DNA of 64,000 nt from Maratus speciosus. Taxonomy: Eukaryota > Arthropoda > Arachnida > Araneae > Salticidae. A program made the translations under genes and the position numbers. The notes beneath the pieces are model-generated. The model was not told the origin of the DNA. It was given only the letters and a program-made list of their open reading frames with translations, and did no database searches. Of the stretch, positions 11,217-21,060 are shown piece after piece (within the stretch, counting starts at the first letter, position 1; every line of letters starts with the position of its first letter). Where the stretch lies: the NCBI GenBank assembly GCA_963932465.1, contig OZ010800.1, forward strand, positions 28,956,852 through 29,020,851. Reading direction: 5' to 3'.

Positions 11217-12727
11217 TTAACTAACAAGTCTTGATAGACCATCTGCATTTTTTAACTGCGCACCTGGGAAATGTGAGATATTTATGTTATATCTTTGTAA
11301 AGATAATGCCCATCTTTGTAATTTTGCAGACTGAGGTGCAAATTTCTGTAAATATAACAAGGGATTAAGGTCAGTTATTAACTCAGTTTCAGCACCAAAC
11401 ACATAAACTTCAAATTTCTTTATTGACCATACCACAGCATACGCTTTACGCTCGATGGTTGACCAATTTTGTTGCGCCTTAGTGAACTTTTGGCTAGCAA
11501 AACTAATAGGGTGAAATTTTTTTATCATCTCTCTGTGACAGACAAGCACCTACTCCATAAGAACTGGCATCACACTGAATAGTATAAGGCTTTTTAGGAT
11601 CTGGTGTATAAAGCTTAGGGGCTTCACACAATAAGCGTTTCAAAGTTTGAAAAGCTTTTTCTTCAACATCAGACCATGGAATGATCTCAGGAATTTTCTT
11701 TTTCGTTAAGTCGGTTAAAGACTTAGCGATTTCAGAGTAAATTTTTTATGTAATCACGATAATAATTAAATAAACACAATGCACTTTTAAGAGATGTTTT
11801 GGTTTTAGGTGCTTCTATCGTTTCAATGGCACGTAACTTTTCTGGGTTTGGTTGACGTCTACCTCCTCCTATGAGATGACCTAGATATTTAATTCGAGTT
11901 TTTGCGAAAGAACATTTTTTGATATTTACGGTGAACTCCAGTTCAGTTAATTTAGATAGAACAGCGTCCAGATGTTTAAGATGCGTATCTCAGTCACATG
12001 AAAAAATAGCAATATCATCTAGATATGCTTTGCAATATTTACGGTGTTCACCCAGAGCATCGTTGATTGATTTCTGAAACGTAGCAGCTGCGTTGCGCAA
12101 TCCGAAAGGGCATAACTTTCCATCGGTACGAAGCACGATGAGATTTAAAAGAAGTGAGATCTCGACTCTGTTCTTCAAGAGGAATTTACCAGTACCCTTT
12201 TAGTACATCTAAACAGGTAATTATGTTAGCACTTTCAATTTCATTGATTAATTCAGTTGCGTTTTCCATAGGGTAATCGAAAGGTTTTGTCACTGCATTC
12301 AATAGACGAAAATCTATACATAAACGCATGCTACCATCCTTTTTTTCAACACATACGACAGGATAAGCAATTTCAGCCTCACTTTTTTCTATAAGTCCTA
12401 AATGCTCTAACTCTTCTATTTGTTTATAAACTTCATTTTTTAGTGATTCCGGAATTTTATAAATGTATGGTTTCTTCCTTTCCGCACCGGGTAATAAACG
12501 AATTTTATGTGCTCCGACATTTGCAACTTGAATTTTACCAGAAAATAATGGTACATGTTTTTCTAGAAATTTACTTAATTCTAATCGTTTCTTATCCTCC
12601 AGATGACTAAGGTCTACTTCAATGTTAGTTTCGTTCAAAGTATTAGGTTTATTTGGTGTGGGGTGAATTTCACCAAATTCAACATCATCCTCAAAAATAA
12701 CTCCAACAGTTTGTGCTCTTACATTAA
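11217..12727 (-). pseudogene. pol: Reverse transcriptase and RNase H of the nested element (broken)
   Basis: The reading opens just after the integrase tail and shows, in order: an acidic leader; PYIYKIPESLKNEVYKQIEE and a VVCVEKKDGSMRLCIDFR block (RT fingers); a CLDVLKGYW segment; the catalytic YLDD near 12010-12025; a primer-grip and connection region; an RNase H start with a QCDASSYGVGACLSQ segment near 11560; WSTIERKAYAVVWSIKKF; and an end typical of RNase H, NADGLSRLVS, with its stop at 11217. Breaks: a stop at 12186, a frameshift near 12103, a stop at 11990 and further indels at about 11740 and 11550. In Ty3/gypsy the integrase would follow the LSR motif; here only about 340 non-coding bases remain before the LTR, so integrase is truly absent from this side. 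Confidence 0.88.
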
Positions 12728-13873
12728 ATTTTTCTTATTTTGTTCGCATGAACGTGTCTTAAACTACAATCGGGTAATTTCACTTTATACGAATGGGGAT
12801 TTATTCTTTCAACTATTTCACCGGGCCCTGTCCATCTAGCATACAATTTATTAGTAGAATCTTGTATGAACAAATATACTAAATCACCTTTCTGAAATTC
12901 TTTCATTCTACTTCGACGATTGAAATAGCGGGCATAATTTTCTTGTTTTTCTGATGCGGTTAGTGATGCAAGGTCGGCGGATCTTTCCAAATTTATTTTT
13001 AATTCTTGCAAATAATCTATTGCTGAGATGCTAAGATTCAGTGGCAAGGGTATTTCAACAGACCACGAAGACTTTAATACTGCCAAGGGGCCTCTAGCTT
13101 CCCTAACATACATGAGCTTAAACGGTGACACGCCAGTTGTGCAATTTGGTACCTCACGATAGGCAAAAAGTAAAAAGGGAATATGTTTATCCCAATTAAC
13201 AGAATCTGTACGAATTCCATGATGTAACATTTGCTTAAATTACCCTATTAAATTTTTCAATCGCACCATTTGAGGCTGGATATGAGGGAGTTTAGAAGCG
13301 GGGTGATGTCCCTAACCGGTTCTCAAATTCTTTAGTCAATTCAGATCTAAAATTAGTGGCCTGGTCCAAACATATAACTTCAGGAATTTCTGTACGCATA
13401 AAAATATCTAGCAAAGCATCACATGCTGCTTTCGCGGATAGACTCTTGAGTGGAACAACTTCCGGCCATTTAGTATTTCGATCAATTAATGTCAGACAAT
13501 ATTTACGTTTCCTACCTGAAGCCGGCACAATTTCACCTATAACGTCAATATTTACGGTATGAAAAGGATATGGTGGACGAATAACAGGTGTTATGGGAAT
13601 TTTATCAGTTTGTTTCTCGGGACTCTTTAATTGACAGTTCTTACAGATTTTACAATAATTTTCTACATCTCTTGAAATATTTGGCCAATAAAATGATAAT
13701 TTAATCCTTTCTTTAGTTTTCCGCATTCCCAAATGCTTTCCAAAAATTGAATCATGCGCTAATTGCAAAACTTTATTTCTATAACTCTCTGGTAATACGA
13801 GCTGATAAATTTTATCTCCACAAATACTCGCTTTATGAAACAATAAATTATCCCGTATCAAAAAATTATTTTT
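12724..13873 (-). pseudogene. pol: Integrase of the nested element, located upstream of RT (broken)
   Basis: Residues in order: an HHCC zinc finger (H in LAHDSIFGKH, then the CKICKNC pair); a core with first Asp in NIDVIGE, second Asp in CLDQATNF and the Glu in SNGAIEKF; then LLFAYREVPNCTTGVSPF and a C-terminal RWTGPGEIVERINPHSYKV module, which is the GPY/F-type tail of Ty3/gypsy integrases. A stop at 13292-13294 and a frameshift near 13240 interrupt the core and C-terminal part. Upstream it is separated from protease only by an in-frame TGA (13874-13876), so protease and integrase once formed one reading frame. Downstream RT follows with no spacer but in a different frame. Confidence 0.9.
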
Positions 13874-14390
13874 TCATAAACGAGCGTCCTTGAAAGAATT
13901 ATTTAAAGTTGGACATTCTTTTTGTGCGATACGAAACTTATTATACGCTGACAGTTCATTCTGATCATTTTGTAATTTATCCGTCGAAATAAAACAAACA
14001 TCACAATTTGAATTCAGATTCCCTTCCACGGCTGAGCTATTTTTAGATTGACCTTGCACCTGCGATGAACTATTGCGCAAGTTTTCATTTTGAAGCAACT
14101 CCATTAAAGAATTATGTACATCCCGATTGATTAAACACGGAACATTTAAATCATCAGTCAAAGCAAAAAGTGTATTTAAGCATACATAAACCCCGCTGTC
14201 TGGCGACTTATAATTTATAGGAATTGCTGCCAAATCTGCACGTATTCTTTCCTTAAAAGCCGATTCTAAAACAATACTTCCTTTAGTTTTGATTTTCAAA
14301 TCGGGAATTAATGAGGTATTTAAAATATTGATCTGTGTACCTGAATCTTCAATCGCTTCAGTTTGCTTTAACTTCAATATAAAAATGATT
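13874..14390 (-). pseudogene. pol: Aspartic protease region of the nested element
   Basis: The active-site motif EAIEDSGTQINIL (DSG in place of the commoner DTG) lies near the start, followed by hydrophobic strands and NVPCLINRDVHNSL, which fits the second half of a retroviral-type protease. The frame is +1 relative to Gag and overlaps the Gag end by about 37 bases, so pol may have been made by frameshifting, although an indel in this dead copy would look the same. It ends with TGA, after which the integrase continues in the same frame. Confidence 0.7.
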
Positions 14391-15539
14391 TTTTAAAAGG
14401 ATAAATCTAATTTCATTTAATTGATCGTTAATTTGTAAATGCATAGAATTAACATTAGTGATTACTGCATTATCTTTCGAGTACAATTTATTTGTATCTC
14501 CCTGCGATTTAGACTTTTTCTGACCCTGCTCATGATTTTGTTTATTTGATTTATCATATTTATTTCTCCGGTTTGGGCAAAATCTAGCTAGGTGAAAAGA
14601 TGAATTGAAAATATAACGATCACGTGATTTTGAGAAATATTTGTTCTCAGATGTAATTTGATGTTTCCTTAGTTGTGGCGGAACATATTTAGCGTTTTCG
14701 TGATTTATTTCACGATAAGTAGGTCGTTTCTCAAATTTTATTTCATCAAAAGATCTTCCTTTTGCAGTAAAAGAAACATCACAATCTCTTGATAACTGAT
14801 CTCCCTGTTTAACTGCAATATGAGTTGAAAGCTCGCTATCCAATGTTTCGAAAATTTTATCAGATATTATTAAGTTAATAAGTGAATCAAAATCTTTAAC
14901 ATTACGAATTTTACAATAATGTAGAAAACAGGATCTTAATCGCGAAGCAAACTGTTGATGTGTTTCACCAGGTAATCTTTTAGCGTTTCTAAAATCTTGT
15001 AAACAAGAAAATGGGGACGGTTCATATTCTTTCAAAATTAATGATTTAATTTTATCATAATCTTTCAAATCTTCATCATTAATATATACAAGAACATTTC
15101 CTGCCCTCTCGCCTATTAATTTCAATAAGATTTCAGGTTTATATTCCTTAGGAACATTTTTATGTTTAAACGCTCTTTCTAAAGAATAAAAGAATAGATT
15201 CCATGTTTCGTTTTTCTTAGGCACTGAAATAGCCAAAACTTCAACTGCTTTTATCAGTTTATCTAAAGATGTGGATGTACCTTCTCTTTCTCCTTCATTA
15301 CGGGACACATTCTCGTTTACCACTTGTTGTTGCAGACGCCATTTATTTGTTTCTTCTACATTTTTCCTCTCCGTAACTGTGGTTGCCAAAAAATCCTTTA
15401 GGAATCCTCTATCGTTTGCATACTCTTTAGAGTTTAATAGTAAATCTTTCAATTCCGCAACTTTCAAACCTGGATCGGCTTCTTCGCCGATTTCTTGTAG
15501 AACAATAAGCAAATCTGCCTTGGTTACGTTCTTAAACAT
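14358..15539 (-). CDS. gag: Gag-like protein of the nested element
   Basis: An uninterrupted frame of about 393 codons from the ATG at 15539 (the frame is open 25 codons further upstream, to 15614, but M-F-K-N-V-T-K-A-D-L fits the usual start of such Gags). It has an N-terminal helical segment with repeated Leu (LLIVLQEIGEEADPGLKVAEL), a middle capsid-like region (RAFKHKNVPKEYKPEILLKL, then HQQFASRLRSCFLHYCK) and a basic C-terminal end. A zinc knuckle is expected near FNSSFHLARFCPNRR, but the first two Cys are replaced (R and F), so only His and the last Cys remain. The open frame suggests fairly recent activity; the lost knuckle suggests decay. Confidence 0.75.
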   Translation of the reverse strand: MFKNVTKADLLIVLQEIGEEADPGLKVAELKDLLLNSKEYANDRGFLKDFLATTVTERKNVEETNKWRLQQQVVNENVSRNEGEREGTSTSLDKLIKAVEVLAISVPKKNETWNLFFYSLERAFKHKNVPKEYKPEILLKLIGERAGNVLVYINDEDLKDYDKIKSLILKEYEPSPFSCLQDFRNAKRLPGETHQQFASRLRSCFLHYCKIRNVKDFDSLINLIISDKIFETLDSELSTHIAVKQGDQLSRDCDVSFTAKGRSFDEIKFEKRPTYREINHENAKYVPPQLRKHQITSENKYFSKSRDRYIFNSSFHLARFCPNRRNKYDKSNKQNHEQGQKKSKSQGDTNKLYSKDNAVITNVNSMHLQINDQLNEIRFILLKNHFYIEVKAN

Positions 15540-15674
15540 TTTGTAAAACATAATTATCACACAATTAAAAGCAATATAAACAATAAACATCTCACCTCTA
15601 TTTAGTAATCCCACATTGAGATCAAATGCACATTTTTATTTAACTTGTTCTCCGGTTCTCGTAAGAGAGCGTGC

Positions 15675-16005
15675 TGTGATATCGGGACAACCGAGTATGG
15701 CATCAGAATTTCGTTATTAAAAGTTTATTACGCACAAAATTATATTTACAAGTATTTACACTGACCTAAAATATATATACACTTGACTACCTTTTATAAA
15801 TAACAATACTCCACCAAAACTACCTATATCACTCCTCAAAACCAAACAAATATTATCTCGGATGCTTTTCCGCATCCTACATATGCGACGAACACCAACA
15901 CAACTGCCGATCTCCCCTCTTCACTTCGATTCACTTACCGTTGGGAGACGGTCTTTTCACTTCGCTTACGTTAGAGGATAAAAAAAGAAGGTTAGTTGCA
16001 TGACA
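15675..16005 (-). repeat. 5' LTR of the nested element
   Basis: 331 bp. On the element strand it starts TGTCATGCAACTAACC and ends GATATCACA. The next bases, GCACGCTCTCTTACGAGAAC, hold the primer-binding site position, but I cannot assign a tRNA to it. Confidence 0.92.
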
Positions 16006-16109
16006 TAGACGAAATAACACAATATGCAATTCACTCTTAGCAAAACAAAACAAAATATCCTTAATCTCCAATCTTTCTTTATCTCTTAGAGCTCTGATAA
16101 GCAAAATTG

Positions 16110-16985
16110 TTATCCAAAAAACTGAAAACAGCTTCTGGATTTCTCTCTTCGTTTTTCTTTTTCGTACGGGAAGAATTGACCCAATTCCGCGATCGGAACC
16201 CCTCTTTCCGCCGCTCGCACTTCCCGCTCTCGAATCGGGAGTGTCGCTCCAACAACGCCAGAAAAATCATTCTCTTTAACCAAATTAGAGATATCAACGG
16301 TGTTTTCGGGTAATCTGCTACTCGATTTATTCCGTACAGGAAATTTTAAAATTTGTTTTCCGTCACCAATTTCATCGGGAATAACCTCTAAATTATTCAT
16401 CTGTACAATGGGAATTTCATTTACACTTTTTTGAACAATTTCTACCTTTAATTTCGGAATTAGCGTTTTTTTTAACTTCACGCGATTTTCTAACGTCTTA
16501 TTTATCACTTCGGATTCATTCTTCTCACTGCCTTTAAAACTCACTCCAGTTTTAATTTTACCTAATCCTGCATCCTCAACTTTACTCTTTTCTTGCACCT
16601 TGGTATTTAAATTACTCCACCTCGCGTACCTGCGATCCGGCTTTCTCAATTTAAACAATCGCCTACAAATACAAGGTGTCAGCAAAGCTACACAATTTAA
16701 TTCTGGCACCACCGCAGCCGTTATAAAAATCCTGGTTGAATTTTCATGGTTCCCGCTCCACAAAGAAACTGGAACCTTCGCCAGGTCTTCTCTACGAATT
16801 TTTCGGATGGCCGGAAACAACTCAATCTGTTCACCCGTTTTATATTTCTCTGGCATTAATTCGCTTCGGAAAATGGATAATTCCGTACCCGAATCATTTA
16901 TTCCTTTAACTTTTCGGCCCAAAATATTTATATCAATGACTGGTAATTTACCTTTGCCTACGGCCTTCCGTTGTTTATCTAGAAT
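16110..16985 (-). pseudogene. Protease-like region of the outer element
   Basis: The motif GINDSGTELSIF near the start fits an aspartic protease active site (DSG). It is followed by LAKVPVSLW and a CVALLTPCICRRLF segment at the place of the second half of the enzyme. After about residue 110 the protein turns into a charged, low-complexity tail (KLKKTLIPKLKVEIVQK and so on) that matches no RT. The frame is open for about 290 codons but differs from the frame of the Gag-like region upstream. No RT follows: the frame ends 100 bases before the nested insertion. It could be a Gag-protease product of a non-autonomous element. Confidence 0.55.
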
Positions 16986-17104
16986 TTAACTTCTAGAATT
17001 TCTAGAACATCTAGAATTTAACTTCTCCACTCCTACATAGCTTACGCTAGTTTTCGCTCATGTTTCAACCTCTTCACCCAAATTCCTAGATCCTGAATAT
17101 TTAT

Positions 17105-18240
17105 TCAATTCTGGACAGAAATTCCGTAAATGGTTCCTTGAATTGCAATGGAAACATCTACGCTCCACTCTTTTTCGAATGCCTTATCCCGAGTCACGGT
17201 ACCGAAATGGGCTGACGCACTAGGAAGGGGAGTTTCATTCTTCGTTTCCGCCTGTTTTTCATCCGATTTCGGACGCGCATTTGCATCCTCTACGTACCGA
17301 TTTTTCTTATACGACGCTCTGACACTGTCATACCCATTTAACAATTCAACTATTTCTGCTTCTGTCTTAAGCAGTGGCCATTTGTCAATAAAATGTTCAC
17401 GCATTTCAAAATTTGCCCGTCTTTTAATTTGATCGGTGACTAAAAGGTATTTTAGTTCGTCAAAGGAAGTTATAGATAAGCCCGCTAACCATTCGTTTAA
17501 GTAATTTCGGATTTCGAAACCGAAGTCTTGCCAATTGAAAGATTGCGATTTTTGATGGCTCATAAATTTTTGTCGAAAACTCTCCGGGTTTAATTTAAAA
17601 ATTTTTAACAAGATATTTTTAATGTTATCATAATCCTCTGAATCTGTCTCGGGTTGTCTAGCAATAACTGAAATGATATCTACTGGTAGGAGCCCAATTA
17701 AATGAGAGACTCAATTTTCTTTCGGTATTCTAACCCGTTTAACTTGGCGTTCAAACAAAACCAAATACAAACTAATGTCTGTTTCTTCAGGATTAAAATC
17801 CGGGATTAATTTTTTTAAATTATCTTCCGAGGAACGCGAAGGTATACTATTTGCATTTTCCGGGGCCGGGGGAATTCCTTTCTCGATTATTAGTTTCTCT
17901 AGCTCAAATTTATTTTTTAATTCCTGTTCTTTTAATTCCCTTTCTTGCTGCAATTTTGCTTTACGAATGGCCTGATCGCGATCCCATTGAGGTTGACGGA
18001 ACATGTCCTCACGTTCGATTACCTATAACCGGGCGCGCTCACTTTCTTGCCTCTCTAATTCTTCCTGGGCTGTCGTTAGTATAGTTTCATAAAGAGCCTG
18101 AACGTATTCTTCTTCATAATCCTCAGATTCCAGCACTAAATGCTTTAATTGAATCCGGGTTTCGTTTCCCGTCCTGGCAAGTTCCAGTTCATCAACTAAT
18201 TTCTCCAAATTTTCTTTTTTTTCTTTTCCCCAGGAAAGCC
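17105..18240 (-). pseudogene. gag: Gag-like gene of the outer element (broken)
   Basis: The likely start is the ATG at 18240, after which the frame shifts in an A-rich run near 18215. The main frame then reads ENLEKLVDELELARTGNE, a long charged coiled-coil stretch (RELKEQELKNKFELEKLI), a capsid-like region (LIPDFNPEETDISLYLVLF; FRQKFMSHQKSQSFNWQDFG; LNEWLAGLSITSFDELKYLL) and a basic tail. In-frame stops lie at 18023 and 17711. A complete CCHC zinc knuckle (CFHCNSRNHLRNFC, 17115-17156) is present but in another frame, so a further indel separates it from the capsid. The domain order matches arthropod Ty3/gypsy Gags. The neighbouring protease-like region lies 120 bases downstream. Confidence 0.75.
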
Positions 18241-18667
18241 ATATCTACTCCCTTTTTTCAACCCAAATTTATCTATATAAAAGGTACTACTCTACTTCAA
18301 TACAACAAACAAAAAAAAATATACTGTTTTACGTACAATATAATCAAACATTTATTACAATAACATATGTAGAATGCTGACTCACTCCCATGTCTAGATC
18401 CAGCTTCAAATTTTCTTATTAAAGTTTTAGAATTTTCAAAAGATCAACAATTTTAAATTTAATTAAACAAAAAAAATCACCATACATTAACACCAAATTC
18501 ACAATTGTGACTTACCCCACTTGAAGCTTTCAGACACTATCGAACGGTAATTCAGATCTTTCACTGATTTTTTCAGCCGGATGGCCCATCGAACACACGA
18601 ATCACTTTCTAACCCTAAGGTCCACTTAAACGAAATATATCCACCGGGAAACAATTCACTTTTCTCT

Positions 18668-18722
18668 TCGCACCAAAAGATCCACCAACACCATCTTCTT
18701 TCTCCGACCGTATCGCATCCGA
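18668..18722 (+). repeat. 55-bp direct repeat, left copy
   Basis: GCACCAAAAGATCCACC to CGTATCGCATCCGAA; repeated at 19120-19173 with two or three changes. The pair brackets the inverted duplication at 18728-19112. Confidence 0.85.
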
Positions 18723-18727
18723 ATGTT

Positions 18728-19112
18728 CTTTAACATAGTTCTGGCGTCCGCCAATTATTTTAAAAACTACTAAAAAATATTTTTATACTCAACTACATGC
18801 CAGTTAAGTCCCTGGCACCTTGGGGCCCTTTACTACCCCCTGTGACGTTTTATCTGAGATCACGCAGAGACCAGATGACCATAACGTAATAAACATTCTT
18901 AATTGGGACCTCCAGATACTTAACTATAAATTACATGTTAATGCTTCACAAAATCCAGATGTAACGTGTAAACAGATTTAATGATGTAAATATCTTGAGA
19001 ATTGCTGCGTAGCAATTTGTAAGAACTGAAACTTTTTGACTAACATGACTCAATATACCACGTGGGTTGGCTAAGAGATAGACTGGACTCTCTCGAAAAG
19101 GGCCCCGTGGGA
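18728..19112 (-). repeat. Inverted duplication of the element's own right junction
   Basis: 18841-19112 is the reverse complement of the last ~270 bp of the LTR (as in 19866-20136), and 18728-18840 is the reverse complement of the DNA that lies outside the element on the right (20137-20248), including the GGGGG junction. The copies differ at several percent of sites by eye, so this is not a fresh assembly duplicate. It breaks off at GTGGGA on one side and at TTAAAGA on the other. Confidence 0.85.
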
Positions 19113-19119
19113 AAAGATC

Positions 19120-19173
19120 CGCACCAAAAGATCCACCGACACCCTCTTCTTTCTCCGACCGTATCGCATCCGA
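19120..19173 (+). repeat. 55-bp direct repeat, right copy
   Basis: Second copy of 18668-18722, on the other side of the inverted duplication. Confidence 0.85.
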
Positions 19174-19624
19174 AAATATTTTCTCTTCAATCTTCCGAAA
19201 CCCTTTTCTTACCGAAAGCACTTTCCTCCAATTAACGACCTTCTAGACTATACTCTCTTCCTTCCAACGGTTGATCCAAAATCTTCTTCCTTCCTTCAGC
19301 AGGGAGAGGGGCGAAAGGCAACACCCTTCTACTCAGCTGACCGGGGGTGAAAATCCGAATTAACATTCTTTCTCCCAGAACAGAAACCAAGCTTCGCCCA
19401 CTTTCTCTTTTCCGGCTGGACAAAGATTTCAGAACTTCAGGGAAATTTAACAGTTTTTCTCTTCCAACAAGACACTTTCCTTTATTTTCTTTTTCCTGGT
19501 CAGGACAGCGACTACTTCTTGAAAGAACAATCTACATCTGATCATTTCGTGGGTAAAAGTGCAACTTCAGCTAACTAAGCTTTTTTTGTGTGTGCGTGTG
19601 TGCCCAAACTTTCTTCGAACAACT

Positions 19625-19648
19625 CGAATCCCGAATTCTGACACCAAC
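19625..19648 (-). promoter_or_regulatory. Primer-binding site of the outer element
   Basis: On the minus strand TGGTGTCAGAATTCGGGA begins two bases after the 5' LTR. It resembles the complement of a tRNA-Leu 3' end (TGGTGTCAGAAGTGGGA) with changes in the middle. This fixes the element's direction. Confidence 0.6.
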
Positions 19649-20136
19649 TGTAACGCCAAAAATTCTAACTTAAAGGATTTCTCTTAACTAAAATAAAAAG
19701 AACTTTGAGTTCATTTTCTACAGTTTATTTATTGATGAAACACGGACACACACATCAGCAAACACACACAGTCTTAACATAAAAAAATTGATCCTTTAGG
19801 AGCGAATCGCTCCTCCAGCAGAACCGATAACTGACCGCCTTGGGTCGTGTCACAGCAGCATCTCATCCCACGGGGCCCTTTTCGAGAGAGTTCAGTCTAT
19901 CTCTTAGCCAACCCACGTGGTATATTGAGTAATTTTGTCAAAAAGCTTCAGTTCTTACAAATTGCTACGCAGCACTTCTCAAGATATTTACATCATTAAA
20001 TCTGTTTACACGTTACATCTGCATTTTGTGAAGCATTGACATGTAATTTATAGTTAGGCATGTGGGGGTCCCAATTAAGAATGTTTATTACGTTATGGTC
20101 ATCTGGTCTCTGCGTGATCTCAGATAAAACGTCACA
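19649..20136 (-). repeat. 5' LTR of the outer element
   Basis: 488 bp, matching 8951-9438; followed on the right by GGGGG, the target duplication. Confidence 0.9.
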
Positions 20137-20249
20137 GGGGGTAGTAAGGGGCCCCAAAGTGCCAGGGACTTAACTGGCATGTAATTGGGTATAAAAATAT
20201 GTTTTAGTAGTTTTTAAAATAATCGGCGGACGCCAGAACTATGTTAAAG

Positions 20250-21060
20250 ATCATTGCATGCAATTCGGATCATTTTTAAAAAGCTGTACCAAGGGCACCA
20301 AGAAGGCGATTAATATTCAAAATTAGCGCTAGCTGAAGTCTGAGAATTTTTTGTGTTGTTTATGTAGTAGCTGCAGGACCTAAAGAGCTATTGAATGGGA
20401 CCATTTTTAAGGGAGCTATAATAGGGGGCTCAAAAGGCCAAACTGACAGTTACAATCAGGGTCCTAAAATCAAAACATATTAAAATGTCTCAGTACTTAG
20501 CGCTTTAGATTTTCAATTAGTCGAAATCAAACATAGGGTACGAATTATTCGTTAGAATAATATTTTAAAGAAATGCACAAAAATAATAGGGAAATGTTTA
20601 AAAAGAGCCTTAAGGCCCCAATCAATCTATGAGTGTGTTAATCCAAGAGTCAACTTTAAAGTCAAGCTCTGAGAAGGTGAGAAAATTAGGTTCAAAAAAT
20701 GTTTGGCGCACAAAAAGTTCAAGGGACCCCGTACTGGGCCGTTCGGTTTCTTAGGGGGGGGGGGGGGGCAGTGTCTTATATGAAACGTAGAAACGTTAGA
20801 ATAACTAAATGGAAAAAGGATCCCAAAAATGAAGATTGGATTAAAAGAAAGCAATTTATTAACAATTTATTTCTACAAAATGTTCAAGCGGCCCTGCAAT
20901 GGACCCCAAGGGTCCAGTGTCATACGTGCAAAGTAGAAAGTCGAGAATAACTAAATAGAGAAAGGTCTTCCCAAACGAAGAAGATTGGATAAAAAGGGGC
21001 AAGTTATTAATATTTTAGTGCATAAAAACTTAAAGGGACCCAGGGACACTGGCCTTACAA
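20250..21060 (+). repeat. Diverged direct repeat, right copy, with shorter tandem units
   Basis: 20260-20890 matches 8281-8945. From 20801 a unit of about 150 bp (GAATAACTAAAT, GAAGATTGGATTAAAA, TTATTAACAATTTATT) repeats again from about 20947, so this belongs to a satellite-like array split by the LTR insertion. It also holds a G16 run at about 20754-20769. Confidence 0.65.

Larger units (their letters stand above)
10541..16005 (-). mobile_element. Nested Ty3/gypsy-type retrotransposon with integrase upstream of RT (Gmr1-like order)
   Basis: LTRs at 10541-10872 and 15675-16005 run TG to CA and are flanked by the same 5 bp, TAGAC (10536-10540 and 16006-16010), so this is one insertion, placed inside the outer element. 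All protein remnants are on the minus strand in the order Gag, protease, integrase, reverse transcriptase, RNase H. Ordinary Ty3/gypsy elements end with integrase; integrase before RT is the order of copia elements and of the Gmr1-type Ty3/gypsy elements first described from deuterostomes. Sequence motifs (HHCC finger, GPY/F-like tail, YLDD, LSR end of RNase H) are Ty3/gypsy in style. The copy is dead: pol has several stops and frameshifts. The two LTRs differ at only about a dozen sites by eye. Confidence 0.88.
8951..20136 (-). mobile_element. Outer LTR retrotransposon, pol-less derivative (Gag and protease only)
   Basis: Two 488-bp direct LTRs (8951-9438 and 19649-20136) run TG to CA and are flanked by GGGGG on both outer sides (8946-8950 and 20137-20141), the expected 5-bp target duplication. 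A primer-binding site and Gag-like and protease-like remnants set the transcript strand as minus. Without the nested element at 10541-16010 the body is about 5.7 kb. I see no reverse transcriptase, RNase H or integrase in it: 16010-16110 and 9439-10535 are AT-rich and non-coding. It is therefore an internally deleted or naturally non-autonomous copy. It also carries an internal inverted duplication (18728-19112). Confidence 0.85.

Noticed and set aside
18728..19112. A separate solo LTR inserted in reverse into the outer element
   Set aside because: Only the last ~270 bp of the LTR is present and it is fused to the same flanking DNA as the element's own right end, without a target duplication of the usual size; an inverted duplication fits better.
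8951..20136. An envelope gene that would make either LTR element retrovirus-like
   Set aside because: The 3' parts (9439-10535 and 10873-11216) are non-coding, with no signal peptide or membrane segment.
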